Origin: Galeopsis tetrahit
Lineage: Eukaryota > Streptophyta > Magnoliopsida > Lamiales > Lamiaceae
DNA: 64,000 nt
Direction of reading: 5' to 3'
Assembly: GCA_963675135.1 (NCBI GenBank)
Contig: OY776134.1
Coordinates: 59,353,740-59,417,739, forward strand
How positions within the stretch are numbered: the stretch's first letter is position 1; each line of letters begins with the position of its first letter. Under the pieces are notes generated by a model. That model searched no databases. It was not told where the DNA came from and worked only from the letters and a program-made list of their open reading frames with translations. Shown here in pieces: positions 26,112 through 37,358 of this stretch. The translations under genes were made by a program, and so were the position numbers.

Positions 26112-26789
26112 CAAAATTGGCTCGTAGATTGTTCAAAGCTCGCGCCATCTTTTTTCCCATTGATCACCAGTAATAGTTGGAAGTTTTGGATCTCAGCTTC
26201 TCAGCGTACTTTCTTCTCGCCCTTGGGTGCTAGGGGGCACATTCCTTATAGAAATTGAATGTGCACGTTTGTAAGAGAAATTAAAATGGGGAGATGGACG
26301 CATTGATTTAAAGTCCATTACATTAGCTCAAATTTTTGTACCAAACATGAGCTTTTGATAAAAAATAACCTTTTCCAGTTTTCTTTAGTTTCCTCCTCCC
26401 TACACTTAATTTTGTTCACCACCATTTTGGGGCGTTTTACTTTTCGTCTCCCACATGTTTCTATTTTCTGTCTCAATTTATCCATGGCTCATTAGTTTCA
26501 TTGATTCAGCTGAGTTTCAATATTGATAAAACAGTTGTCGATTAGTGAGAACTAAGTGCGTACTCGCAAATGCGATTCATCTATTAATTTCTTTAGGATG
26601 ATGCATGCTTAGTTCCCATATCCAGATATAATGAAAGAAATAATCTTGCTCCTTCAATTTTGCCATAAGGTATTGTAGTTACAATGCTCCCTCCCCTAAC
26701 TATAATCTGTCTTGAACATGGTATTGTTGTCATTCCAACCCTACCAAAATATCTCTATAAGAGATTCTGGAATGAAACTAGCTGATTTT

Positions 26790-27420
26790 GAAAAGAGTTG
26801 TAACAGATAGGATAAGACTATTACAGATAATTTTATGAAATGTATATTTATCAGTTTAGGCTTTTATATAGCTTTTCAAATTTGAACCAATGACCTAATG
26901 TAAATTTTCTTTTATTTAGCTAGCTTTTGCATAGATTTTCAAATTTATATTTCTGATGTTAATGTTACAGAATCTCTCTTGAAATGACATGTAATTTTCC
27001 TCAGAATCTCTTGGAATGGCCTCATTAATAGGGTTTTTACATAGACATTTTTTCAGCCTTTAAATACTGAACCTAATTTTGCACCAGAGCCATTTTTCAA
27101 ACCCTAATCAATCTCATGTCTGCTTCACATATTCATCAGAGATCAAATCTCATTTTATAAGATGAGTGAGCCTCAAAGGAAGCAAGATATAAGTTTTGAG
27201 TTAAATCTATTAGGAGTATATATTCATTTTAGTGTTAAAAGCTAGGCATGCAGAATGAATAGTAGGAGTATATTGTTTCAGGATCCAAGTGGGATGCACA
27301 AAAGAGTTTAAGATGTTTTCACCAGCCTTTCGAAGCAGCAAAACAGAAGAATGAGTCACTTGGTGCAACAAAGACATGTAGTTGTTAATACGATTTTCGA
27401 TTTTGTACCCTTGTTCAAAC
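26790..27420 (+). pseudogene. Decayed downstream copy of the MBD gene
   Basis: Matches the upstream region and exons 1-2 of the intact gene: GGCCTCATTAAT at 27016, ATGTCTGCTTCACATATTCA at 27115, AGTGAGCCTCAAAG at 27164, AGATATAAGTTTTGAGTTAA at 27185, GGATCCAAGTGGG at 27281 and CAGCCTTTCGAA.CAGCA at 27322. It has deletions, an insertion of about 30 bp in exon 2 and in-frame stops; exons 3-5 are absent. Together with 22430-23320 it shows that this locus was once a small tandem cluster. Confidence 0.75.
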
Positions 27421-27693
27421 ATGTTAGATATGGTTTCTGTTTATTCTATATTGATGACACTTGAATGGTCTTTCTCCTGAATTGTTAACGTATCTTCAGA
27501 TTCAATTTGTGTATAATGTATCCTTTTTTTGGACAGATTATGGAGTATTCTTATGAATTGTAACATGAGATTCGTCTATTTATAGTAAATAAAATAACTC
27601 TTTTGTTTTAATGAGATATGATTGTTGATTGAATTTTATACCTACATTGTACTATTTAGAAAAATGGTGAGATATCAATAATATTAGAGTTGG

Positions 27694-27722
27694 TCTCGTG
27701 TGCACAGTGTGCACGTGCACAC
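27694..27722. repeat. Palindromic GTGCAC block
   Basis: GTGTGCACAGTGTGCACGTG is embedded in a near-perfect GTGTGCAC/GTGCACAC palindrome. It lies at the left edge of the AT-rich repeat region; a related GGTGCACACGGTGCAT lies at 32156-32171 beyond it. It may mark an old element boundary. Confidence 0.4.
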
Positions 27723-27808
27723 TATTTCAAGAGACCAGTCAACCCTTATATTTTAAGAAGGAAAATTTCAACAAGGTAATTGTTAATCAAGCGGTTAGAG
27801 CAGTGTTT

Positions 27809-30085
27809 TAATCACACTTTTGAAATACTAAATATTACCACTTTTCAATAAAAATCGTTTTGAAAAATACCACTTTTCACCACCTGTGACTAAATAATGA
27901 GTCGATTTTTTTTTAATTCAGTAAAAAAAATAAAAAATACCACTTTACATTAATAAAAAATAACAGTAGAATTTGTAAATTTTTTTAATCACACTTTTGA
28001 AATACTAAATATTACCACTTTTCAATAAAAATGGTTATATTTTATAAAAAATAGTACCACTTTTTAGACATTAATGAAAAATACCACTTTTCACCACTTG
28101 TGACTAAATAATGAGTCGATTTTTTTTTTAATTCAGTAAAAAAAATAAAAAATACCACTTTACATTAATAAAAAATAACAGTAGAATTTGTAAATTTTTT
28201 TAATCACACTTTTGAAATACTAAATATTACCACTTTTCAATAAAAATCGTTATATTTTATAAAAATATACCACTTTTTAGACATTAATGAAAAATACCAC
28301 TTTTCACCACCTGTGACTAAATAATGAGTCGAATTTTTTTTTAATTCAGTAAAAAAAATAAAAAATACCACTTTACATTAATAAAAAATAACAGTAGAAT
28401 TTGTAAAAATTTTTAATCACACTTTTGAAATACTAAATATTACCACTTTTCAATAAAAATGGTTACACTTTTCATTAATAAAAATTACCATTTTTCAATA
28501 ATGAGATTATCATTTTTCAATATTAAAAATTATCATTTTTTAATAACTAGAGTTACATTTTTCACTAATAATTTTTTTTTTATTTAGTAAAAAAAATATT
28601 TTATAAAGAATACCATTTTTAGACATTAATGAAAAATACCACTTTTCACCACCTGTGACTAAATAATTAGTTGATTTTTATTTTTTTATTTAGTAAAAAT
28701 TTTTTTTATAAAAAATAGTACCACTTTTTAGACATTAATGAAAAATACCAGTTTTCACCACCTGTGACTAAATAATGAGTCGATTTTTTTTTTTTAATTC
28801 AGTAAAAAAAAAAATATATACCACTTTACATTAATAAAAAATAACAGTAGAATTTGTAAATTTTTTTAATCACACTTTTGAAATACTAAATATTACCACA
28901 TTTCAATAAAAATGGTTACACTTTTCATTAATAAAAATTACCATTTTACAATATTAAAAATTATCATTTTTCAATAACTAGAGTTACTTTCAATAATAAG
29001 AGTTATACTTTTCACTGATAAAAATTAACATTTTTAACAATACAATTTGTAAGTAAAATAAACCAATTTTTAAATACACTTTTCAGTAAATAAAACTTAT
29101 CACTTTACAGTAATAAATATTACTCTACAACTTTTCACAATTTTAAAACACACTTTTCACTAATAAAAATTACCACTTTTCAATAATGAGATTACCACTT
29201 TTCAATAACAAGAGTTAACTTTTCACTAATAAAAAAATTACCATTTTACATTAATGGAATTATCACTTTTCACTAATAAAAATTAACACTTTTCGATAAT
29301 GAAATTACCACTTTTCAAAAGCAAAGAGTTACACTTTTACAAAAATTACCAGTTTTTAAATACACTTTTTAGTAAACAAAACTTACCACTTTACAATAAT
29401 AAATATTACCACTTTTCACTGTTTTAAAAACTTACCACTTTACAATAATAAATATTACCACTTTTCACAATTTTAAAATACACTTTTCAGTAAAAAAAAT
29501 ATCACTTTACATTAACAAAAATTATCACTTTTGATTACCACTTTTCAATAACAATAGTTACACTTTTCACTAATAAAAATAACCACTTTTCAATAATGAG
29601 ATTACCACTTTTCAAAAACAAAGAGAAACTTTTCAATAACAAAACTTATCACCTCACAGTCAAAAATATTGGAGTACAACTTTTCACAATTTTAAAATAC
29701 ACTTTTCAAGTAAAAAAAATACCACTTTACATTAATGAAAATTACACTTTTCAGTATTAATAATTACCACTTTTCAATAATAAAAATTACCATTTTTCAC
29801 AATTTTTAAATACACTTTTCAGTAAAAAAATAATAATAAATACCACTTCATAGTAATGAAGATTACCACTTTTCATTGTTAAAGATTACTACTTTTCAAT
29901 AATAATAATAATAACTACACTTTTCACCAATAAAAACTATCAATTTTCAATAATGAGATTCACTTTTCAAAAATAAAGAGTTATATTTTTCAATAACAAA
30001 ACTTTTTAGTAACTAATACGAGCACTATTCAATAACTAATTGTAGAAGTTTTCAACTATTAATTCTGGAGTAGCACTTTTCACTA
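27809..30085. repeat. AT-rich tandem array, about 214-bp units, decaying into short words
   Basis: The phrase TAATCACACTTTTGAAATAC starts at about 27809, 27986, 28201, 28414 and 28867 (intervals 177, 215, 213 and 453 bp). Each unit also contains CACCACCTGTGACTAAATAA, an A/T run and a block with TTTACATTAATAAAAAATAA. From about 28900 onward the order breaks down into many TTACCACTTTTCAATAA-like words. There is no coding potential. Similar TACACTTTT / ATCACTTTTT words recur at 35990-36100 and 51060-52100. Confidence 0.85.
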
Positions 30086-30099
30086 TGAAATCTTGTCTG

Positions 30100-30885
30100 C
30101 GCTCTCCCAAGACAAAAACCCAATCCTCAAAACAAACTAACCCATCAATGACCATTTGTTTGATAATTATGTGAAATATTACATATCTAATTTTCTAAGT
30201 ATTGCATCCCAATTTCAGAGAAAAGTTATAAATTCATCCAATTTTTTAATTTATTTCAAACAAATTGGAAAAATTTGACAGAAACATAAAACAAATGCCT
30301 TACCAATTACCTGTTGCTGCCCTAATCTAAGGATTTCAACTAATTTGTTAATTTGTAAAAACCAAACTATTGCAGAAAAAAAAAACAAGAAATTTTTTGT
30401 TGGTAAAGAATTCTGTTAAACCTCAAAGTGGCACAAGATGTACCAAACAACTACAGTCAATGAAAATAACAATTCAACAAAACAAGCTTACGCAAAAAAC
30501 TAAAGAAAAGATCCAAAAAAACATAGATAGTTAATACTAGTAGCAGGATCTAAATGGTGTGTATGTGCCTTGATCATGTTTCTTGCCAAAAACAGCACCA
30601 AAGTCTTCCTCTCATCACACTGACATACTGCAAATAGGAGTCATTAAATAAGGCCGGCCTTTACATGCTGATATAGAAGGATCAAATGAGATGAATAATC
30701 AAATGTTCTTTTAGAAGCAAATCACTCACATGGAGGTGCTTGTTTCATCTCTTTTAAATAACAATACAGTTGAAAATGATTTTAATCATCGCCGTGGTTT
30801 TTTCATAGGCATGTCTTAGTAGCAATTTCATGCTAAGTCGAGAATTTGACCTACTTCCTTACTAGGAATTGCATTGCAAAAACCG
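30100..30885. other. Gene-less stretch
   Basis: AT-rich with no supported reading frame, RNA gene or element end. Confidence 0.5.
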
Positions 30886-30941
30886 CCCTTTTAGATGAAC
30901 CAAGTAAGATACTCCCTTTTAGATGAACCAAGTAAGATACT
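30886..30941. repeat. Perfect 28-bp tandem duplication abutting a MITE
   Basis: CCCTTTTAGATGAACCAAGT (first 20 bases of the unit) occurs at 30886 and again at 30914, both continuing to AAGATACT. The second copy runs into the MITE terminus (TACTCCCTCCGT). Confidence 0.9.
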
Positions 30942-31224
30942 CCCTCCGTCCCGGAGGAACTTGCACCCTTTGACCGGCACACATTTTAAGAAATGTGTAA
31001 GAAAAGGTGTAATGATTGATGTTTTGAGGGGTAGTTTTGTAAACTTTTATGAATAAAGTAAAGTAAAAAGTAGATTGAGTGTGGAAAAGTAATGGCATAT
31101 GAGTAAATATGAGTATATTTCAAGGGTGAGGGTTGTGAAGATATTTCCTTTTATGGAGTGTGCAAATTGGTATGGGACATCCATATATGAAAAGTGTGCA
31201 AATTCCTATGGGACGGAGGGAGTA
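30938..31224. mobile_element. Stowaway-like MITE, family copy 2
   Basis: TACTCCCTCCGTCCCGGAGG at the left and GGGACGGAGGGAGTA at the right, with TA duplication. The interior is nearly the same as in 3673-3941, so the two copies are recent relative to the other MITEs here. Confidence 0.9.
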
Positions 31225-31759
31225 GCATATATCATACTTAAATAACAAGATGTTTTCAACATTAACCGAAACGTGTTACTCACTATACTAAAACGTGTCA
31301 CATGAAATAACTGAAAAAATGTGTAGTTTAATATTAGTGAAACGTACTGCTCATTATAACTGAAATTAACGTTCTACTCGCTATAATTGAAAAATGTCAC
31401 TCTCTATAAGATATGGTTTTTCTAACACAATCACCCATATTTAATTTTCAAGATAGATTGCATATTATATTTCTAAAATGCTATATTCAGGAATCAAGCT
31501 ATGAGAATCAATGTATTATAAAACAACTTTTCCAACATCTACTTCATTTCTCTATTACAATTCACTGAGTATTTGATTTTCAAAGATGGAATCATCATTT
31601 AACTTCATAAACCAAGCATTAATCTTAGACAAATAGATTTGGACATCAACAACACAAAACATAGACAAATATATGCATATCGTCAGTTGAATCAACCAAA
31701 GAAAATACAAATTAAATCGAATTACATAAATTCTAAACGAAATCAAATTACCAGATTAG

Positions 31760-32100
31760 CGGTGGCGGGGCACTGTTGTAGGCGGCGACGACGCAGAGGA
31801 AGCACAGAGAACTCACAGAAGCATACGGTGGCCTGGCTCAAGCACGAACAGAATCTGGACTACGCGAGTCAGCGGCCTGGCTCAAGTACGAACAGAATCT
31901 GGACTACGCGAGTCAGCTGCGTGATGAACAGGGACGGCGCGACCCGCCCACAGAGGTGACGGCGACGAGCGGTTGCTAGGGTTCCGCCTACAGATACAGA
32001 GGCGGCGGAATCAATGGCTGAAAGAGACGAAGGAGAGAAATTCATTAAACGGAAGAGAAATAGAAGAGATAGAAGGAAAAACGTCGTTGTTGAAGAATAG
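31760..32100. other. GC-rich leader-like block with a 44-bp duplication
   Basis: An island of higher GC in AT-rich DNA. On the minus strand it looks like a 5' leader exon ending in a donor (AATCTG|GTAATTTG near 31752). It contains two tandem 44-bp units (31830-31873 and 31874-31917, one difference) with the word AGAATCTGGACTACGCGAGT. No protein family is recognised on either strand. It could be the start of a non-coding transcript or of a decayed gene whose body lay in 30.5-31.7 kb. Confidence 0.35.
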
Positions 32101-32179
32101 AAATGGAAATGGGGTTCTTATATGATAGGGTAAAAAACTGTGTGATTGGAATTGGTGCACACGGTGCATATAAGAATTT

Positions 32180-33590
32180 TCCATAATATAAACTTTAATT
32201 AATCAATCTATATTAATGTAGTTTTCATTAGTACTCCCAATCTATACCAAATAAATTGATGGCAAAAAGATCCAGAGTAAATAATTTATAGATACATATT
32301 GCCAAGATTGTAAATATCAGAATTTTGAATTTATAATGTATATTGAGGTATGTCAATAATTATAGACAATAAATAGATCGAGATTGCACAAATAAATGAA
32401 GTTCCATATATGATAAACTTCTTATAATATTTTCAATGTATTTGAAGTCACCTATTAATTACTTAATAATTCCAGCCTTTCAAAATTCCAAGATTGCAAA
32501 TCAATTATTTCAAAATTATATGGAAATTTGACTCTGCAAATTGGGTGAGTTAATAGCAAAATCTACAAAACCCTATTTGTATTTAAAATTAATCAAGATT
32601 TTTACTTTAAATTTCTTTTATATTTTAATTCTTTTGTATGAAAGAGATTTGAAATTAATCAAATATTTAATCCTAATATATTGCTTTTATTTTGTTAAAA
32701 AATCAATTAGGATGAGCTCTAGAAAGTTAAGCTACAAAGAATGAAAAAAAAAATGTAAATTTAAACATGATTTATTAATAAACTTAATTTTAATTTAATA
32801 TGGTATACTGTTTTAAGTATATTATATACGTTTTAAAAAACAAGTATATTCAGAGGATTTAGATTCAAATAAATATAGGCCACGTGTTGTTAATAATTTA
32901 AATTTAAATTCAAATAAAAAATAAATATAATATAAATCAATAATTGTATTAAACATAGATATACTTTCTCAGTCCATTTTTGTTTCAACATTTACTAAAA
33001 AAAAATATATTATAAGTAATAAAATAATGATATACTCCATAATTTTGTGATGTTTTAAAATGGAGTTTAAAAAGTAAAAAAGTTGTTTTATTTTTTTCGT
33101 AAAAAAAAAAAAAAGATAGATATTTTTTATATTATTTGTTTTTGGGTGCAGGGTGAATTAGGTGCTACAAATGTAATCCAGTGTTTTATGGGTGCGCCGT
33201 TAATTTTCATTGCTGCTGCTAGTAATGCCAAATCGCAAATCACGACAAAGTGAGATACCTAGGTCTTAGATCCTGTTGGGAATAATCCCAATACCCAATA
33301 ATAGTCCCCCAACAATGTGGTCCCCAATTCTTGTGGTCCCCAACTCCTTTGTGGGAAATTATTATGGGACCACATTCCCCATCTCCTTTCTGGGGAATTA
33401 TTGGCACTTGTGGATTATTATTGACCGTCACACTAGGGATCCTTTGAGACTCCGGGGTTCGAGTCATGGGGAGGGGAAAAGGGATGGGTATTTAACTTGT
33501 AAACCAAATCGCCAATCACGAATGAGCTGTCTGTGACACACGCACATTTACACCTACTGTTGTGTGAGAGAGAGAGAGAGAGAGCTCACA
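32180..33590. other. Gene-less AT-rich stretch, possible promoter at the right end
   Basis: No reading frame or element can be supported. 33290-33420 is a weak foldback rich in GTCCCCAA/GGGGAATTATT words. A GA run at 33566-33582 lies in the probable 5' UTR of the DUF538 gene. Confidence 0.45.
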
Positions 33591-33653
33591 CTCTCACATA
33601 AAAGGGGTGGGGCGAAGGCGAATCCTCAATCAAACAGAGAGAGGTTTTTGAAA

Positions 33654-35371
33654 ATGGAGAAAGCTTTGATAAAAGTGGGGAGCATTAAAGCAGGCACCTT
33701 TTGGGTTTCCAACAAAGCCAAACAAGAGATCTCCAACATTTCACAAGACCTTTCTGTACGCCCCCCCTCTATCTCTCTCTTGTTCTTTTCAATTTGTTTC
33801 TGCATAATGCTGGTTGTTTGAAACTTGCCCAGTTTGTGATTGGTGCTGAATTTTGTGTATCAGTAAAAGATCTGATAATTATTGGTAATTCTTTACAGAA
33901 AAAGAAACAATTCCTGATTTGAAATCTAGCTCCATTTTTTACAATGATGATGATGTGTGTGTGTGTGATGCCAATGATGATAATTAATGGTTGATACTAA
34001 TTTATGAGGTGAATTTTCATAAGTTACTTTTGAATTATGATTCCAATCTACTTATGAATTCAGTCAGAATATTGTTCTTTTCTTGCTCTATGAATGTATC
34101 TAATTGTTATGGATTGAAATAAATAAAACTGAATGATAGTAATGATTTGTGATGGATTGATCCAGTATCTTGCAACAAGATAAAAATGTTATCTCCAATT
34201 TCTCGAGTTTTCTACTGCTTGTAGTTGTAGGACTGTGGGGTAAATTATGTGCCTTTGTATATATTTCTACATTTTTTGTTAGACTTCGAAAATGCAGTAT
34301 AATTTCTTCTAGTTTTGATCTTCTTTCCTGTTTCCATATTAGACAATCAGACAGAGAGCACGAAAATTCTAATGTTCTGTTTTGCTGCCATTAAATATTG
34401 AGTTTCATTGGTATCACAATCTAGAGACATCTTTATTTCTTTTTGCTTATTTTGCTCTTCATATTTCAGACTTTCTCAAGCACTGTCGAAGAGAAGGCAA
34501 AATGGGTTTTCAACAAGCTCAAAGGTACGCTCTAAATTTCAACTAGATGTTGATACAACGATGGAAATTCTTATTTGGAATGTGGCCCAACACATATTTA
34601 ACCGCATCCATTTATGCTGAAAATATGTTGGTGTACCTGTTCTTGCTCTAAATATTTTCAGGATATGCAAACATGTCTCTGAAATCTGAATATGTTTCCA
34701 CAGTTTCAATTGACATTGTTTCATTATTGAATAAGTATATTGCTAAATTTGATATTTTGCAGTATTAGCACATAAACTTTGATCTTGAAATGAGCTAAGT
34801 ATCTTATATCCCAGAAATGTTGGATGATTTTGACCAAAAAAACAAACAGACTGCATTATTGAGTCTATTTTTATGGCTAATATAATCTGGGATCATAATC
34901 AACACTTGAAAGATTGCAAATAAAACATATTATAAACGAATCGCCCATCTCATTTCTTGAATTTATAATAATGGTTATTCATTCTCAGGGAAGCCAGTGA
35001 AATCTTTGTCTGATCTTCTTCGAGAAAACAACCTTCCTTCGGGGCTTTTTCCTCAGAACATAAAATGCTACGAATTTGATGAGATAAAGTCGAAGCTCAT
35101 TGTCTACTTTGACTCTCCTTGTGAGGCGTGTTTCAAGGACTCATCCATCATACGGTACTCAACACGTGTGAAAGCCACATTGTCAAGGGGAAAGCTGTCG
35201 GGAATAGATGGAATGAAGACGAAGGTGGTGTTGGTGTGGGTGAAGGTTACAAGTATAAATGTGGAAAGTTACAAGTCTGATAAAGTGTGGTTTACAGCTG
35301 GGGTGAAGAAGTCGAGATCTAAAGACGCATATGAATTGCCGCGTGATGCCATCAGGGTGGAAGATTTTTGA
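33654..35371 (+). CDS. DUF538 family protein
   Basis: A 179-residue protein from exons 33654-33755, 34470-34524 and 34989-35371, with GT-AG junctions and matching phases. The third exon carries the DUF538 core: SLSDLLRENNLPSGLFPQNI, then CYEFDEIKSKLIVYF, CEACFKDSSIIRYSTRVKAT, the turn GKLSGIDGMKTK and VWVKVTSINV. The family is plant-specific and folds as a small beta-barrel-like domain (SMALLER WITH VARIABLE BRANCHES is a member); biochemical function is unclear. Residues 1-53 (MEKALIKVGSIKAGTFWVSN...KAKWVFNKLKG) are typical of the class that lacks a signal peptide, so a cytosolic location is inferred. The start is the first ATG after a GA-rich 5' UTR; the frame is closed upstream. Confidence 0.88.
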
Positions 35372-36150
35372 GATGATGAAAGTATTGGTAGGTTTCTGTT
35401 ACTAGTATATCTTTCATTGGATTTGTTTCTTGGGAAGAAGTTATATATATGCACATATATTCTTATTGTTGATATTGAAGGTCAGTTTACCTGAACATTG
35501 GTTGTTCTGATTGTGATTAATAGAATATTATGTTTGTTGAATAAGGTTTGTGATGGGGGGATACTGTACATTTAAATCATGAGCTTCAACAAGAAAAAAA
35601 AGATGCCTTTTTCATTGCTTGGATGTGAAAAGAAGAAAAACATCATATACACACGATTTTGATATGATAAGAAATCCACCAAACATGAAATATCTGTATA
35701 TATATTAAAAGCATGAATTGCAAATATATTCACCTTTTTTTATATATGTAATTCAATGCGTGCGGTTGCTTTTTTGTAAAGCTGGAAGCTATCTCATGAT
35801 TGGTCCATACCAATGCTAAGAAATTTCAGGATAACAATTCACGACAAGGATGTTCTTCATATGTTCTTTACATATTCTTCTTCCATCATGAAATTAACTT
35901 TGGCGTTTCTAATTAGTCTGATTTTGCACATATATATATATATATATATATAATTCCAATATTCATTTGCATTTTTCAGTTTTAATGACTTACACTTTTT
36001 GGTAAATGATGTTGCACTTTTTAATTATTAAACTGTATAATAATATTTTTAGTTATAGTGATTTACACTTTTTAGTAATATTGTGTTGTACTTTTCAGTT
36101 TAAACTTTAGACTATGGTGCACAACATGCACTAGAGAGAGAGAGAGAGAG
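35372..36150. other. 3' flank of the DUF538 gene, no gene
   Basis: AT-rich. It contains a TA run at 35930-35953 and a GA run at 36131-36152. 35990-36110 repeats the TTACACTTTTT.GTAA word also abundant at 28-30 kb. Confidence 0.5.
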
Positions 36151-36154
36151 AGTT

Positions 36155-36361
36155 ATTTGCACACTCTAAAAAAAGAAATAACTCACATAACTTTTACCAA
36201 TATTACCCCTCCTTTATTTTACTTGGGCCCACAACTTAACTCAATTTATAATTTTAGTCAAATCTTCACTCACTTTAGTCAATGAATTACCAATCTATAT
36301 TCAATTTTCTTAATTTCCGTGTCGGTCAAACTATGCACAAAATCCTGGGACGGAGGGAGTA
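36155..36361. mobile_element. Stowaway-like MITE, left end truncated
   Basis: The right end GGGACGGAGGGAGTA is intact and the interior resembles the family (TACCAATATTACCCCTCC, CTATGCACAAAATCC), but no CTCCCTCCGT terminus is found on the left. Confidence 0.55.
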
Positions 36362-36371
36362 TATATAATGA

Positions 36372-36585
36372 GACTTGTGGCGGAGCGGGACGGGGCTCAA
36401 AATGTTGCCCCGTATAGAACGTGGGGTAGGGTGGGACAAGGCTTAAAATGCAGCCCGGTAACAAAGCATGGGGCAGGGCGGGTATCTCATCAAGCGTGGG
36501 ACAGGACGGGACATGACAAGTATTCACGATTTAAAATGCTGCGTCGTAACAGAGTATGGGGATAGGGCAGGACGGACGAATATAT
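36372..36585. repeat. G-rich degenerate repeat, three units of about 70 bp
   Basis: Three imperfect units share GGGACGGG/GGGCGGG, a TTAAAATGC.GC segment and CGTAACA.AG.ATGGGG. No reading frame with a recognisable product is present. Confidence 0.6.
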
Positions 36586-37358
36586 GCATAGACTCTAACC
36601 ACTTGAGCTATCCAACCATTGTTTATTGAACTTAAAAGAGTCGGTGGGCTTCCATGTCTCAATAAGGCCCATTAAAGCAAGGCGGGATTGGGCCAGAGCC
36701 CTACAAACTAAGGGCTTCATTAAAATCTCGCGGCAGCTAAAGTGGTTGAAAAAAGGCGAGGAAGGAAGGAGGTTGAATACAGCATCAATATTCAGAAACG
36801 CTTCCTTCCATGGATCATGGTACGTATTTCTTTACGCAATCTTCTTATACGTAGTGTCGTGTGTGTCCAATTTACAATTGTTGGAATATATTCATTTTTC
36901 GTAGGCTAATTTGAAGATGTATTTCTAATTCTGCCTGCTAGTAAGAACAACAAACAGTGAAAGAATTTTTTTTTGTTCAAAATGGATAAACGGTGTTGTA
37001 TTATATGAACCTTCGCCCAATCCCAACAATTATATTGCTTTATCATATGCTGTTGTTGAGTTTCATTATGAGAATTTTCATTTCGGACTTTTTTTTAGTT
37101 ACTACATCATAATCCTAGTAAAGAGTATAATCGCGTTGGTTGAATTTATGTGACCTAAATTCATAATTAATTTAATCGATTTCGAGTTCAACAATTTATT
37201 TTAATGTTATACATAAGTTGGAAAATGGAGAAGCTGTATTATTTTCCTAGGCACTTTGTCATTTTTTCCTGCAATTGAATTGTAAGATTTAAACAGAATT
37301 GCTAGTTTTTTTTTAGGGAGTCGTTGCTGCTACCTCCACCACACTTGGGTGATTATCA

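Noticed and set aside
27690..32175. One large transposon bounded by the two GTGCAC blocks
   Set aside because: The two blocks are not convincing inverted repeats and no target duplication was found.
33456..33465. tRNA-type B box GGTTCGAGTC, possible tRNA gene or SINE head
   Set aside because: No A box at the right distance, no cloverleaf and no A tail nearby; likely chance or a very decayed SINE.
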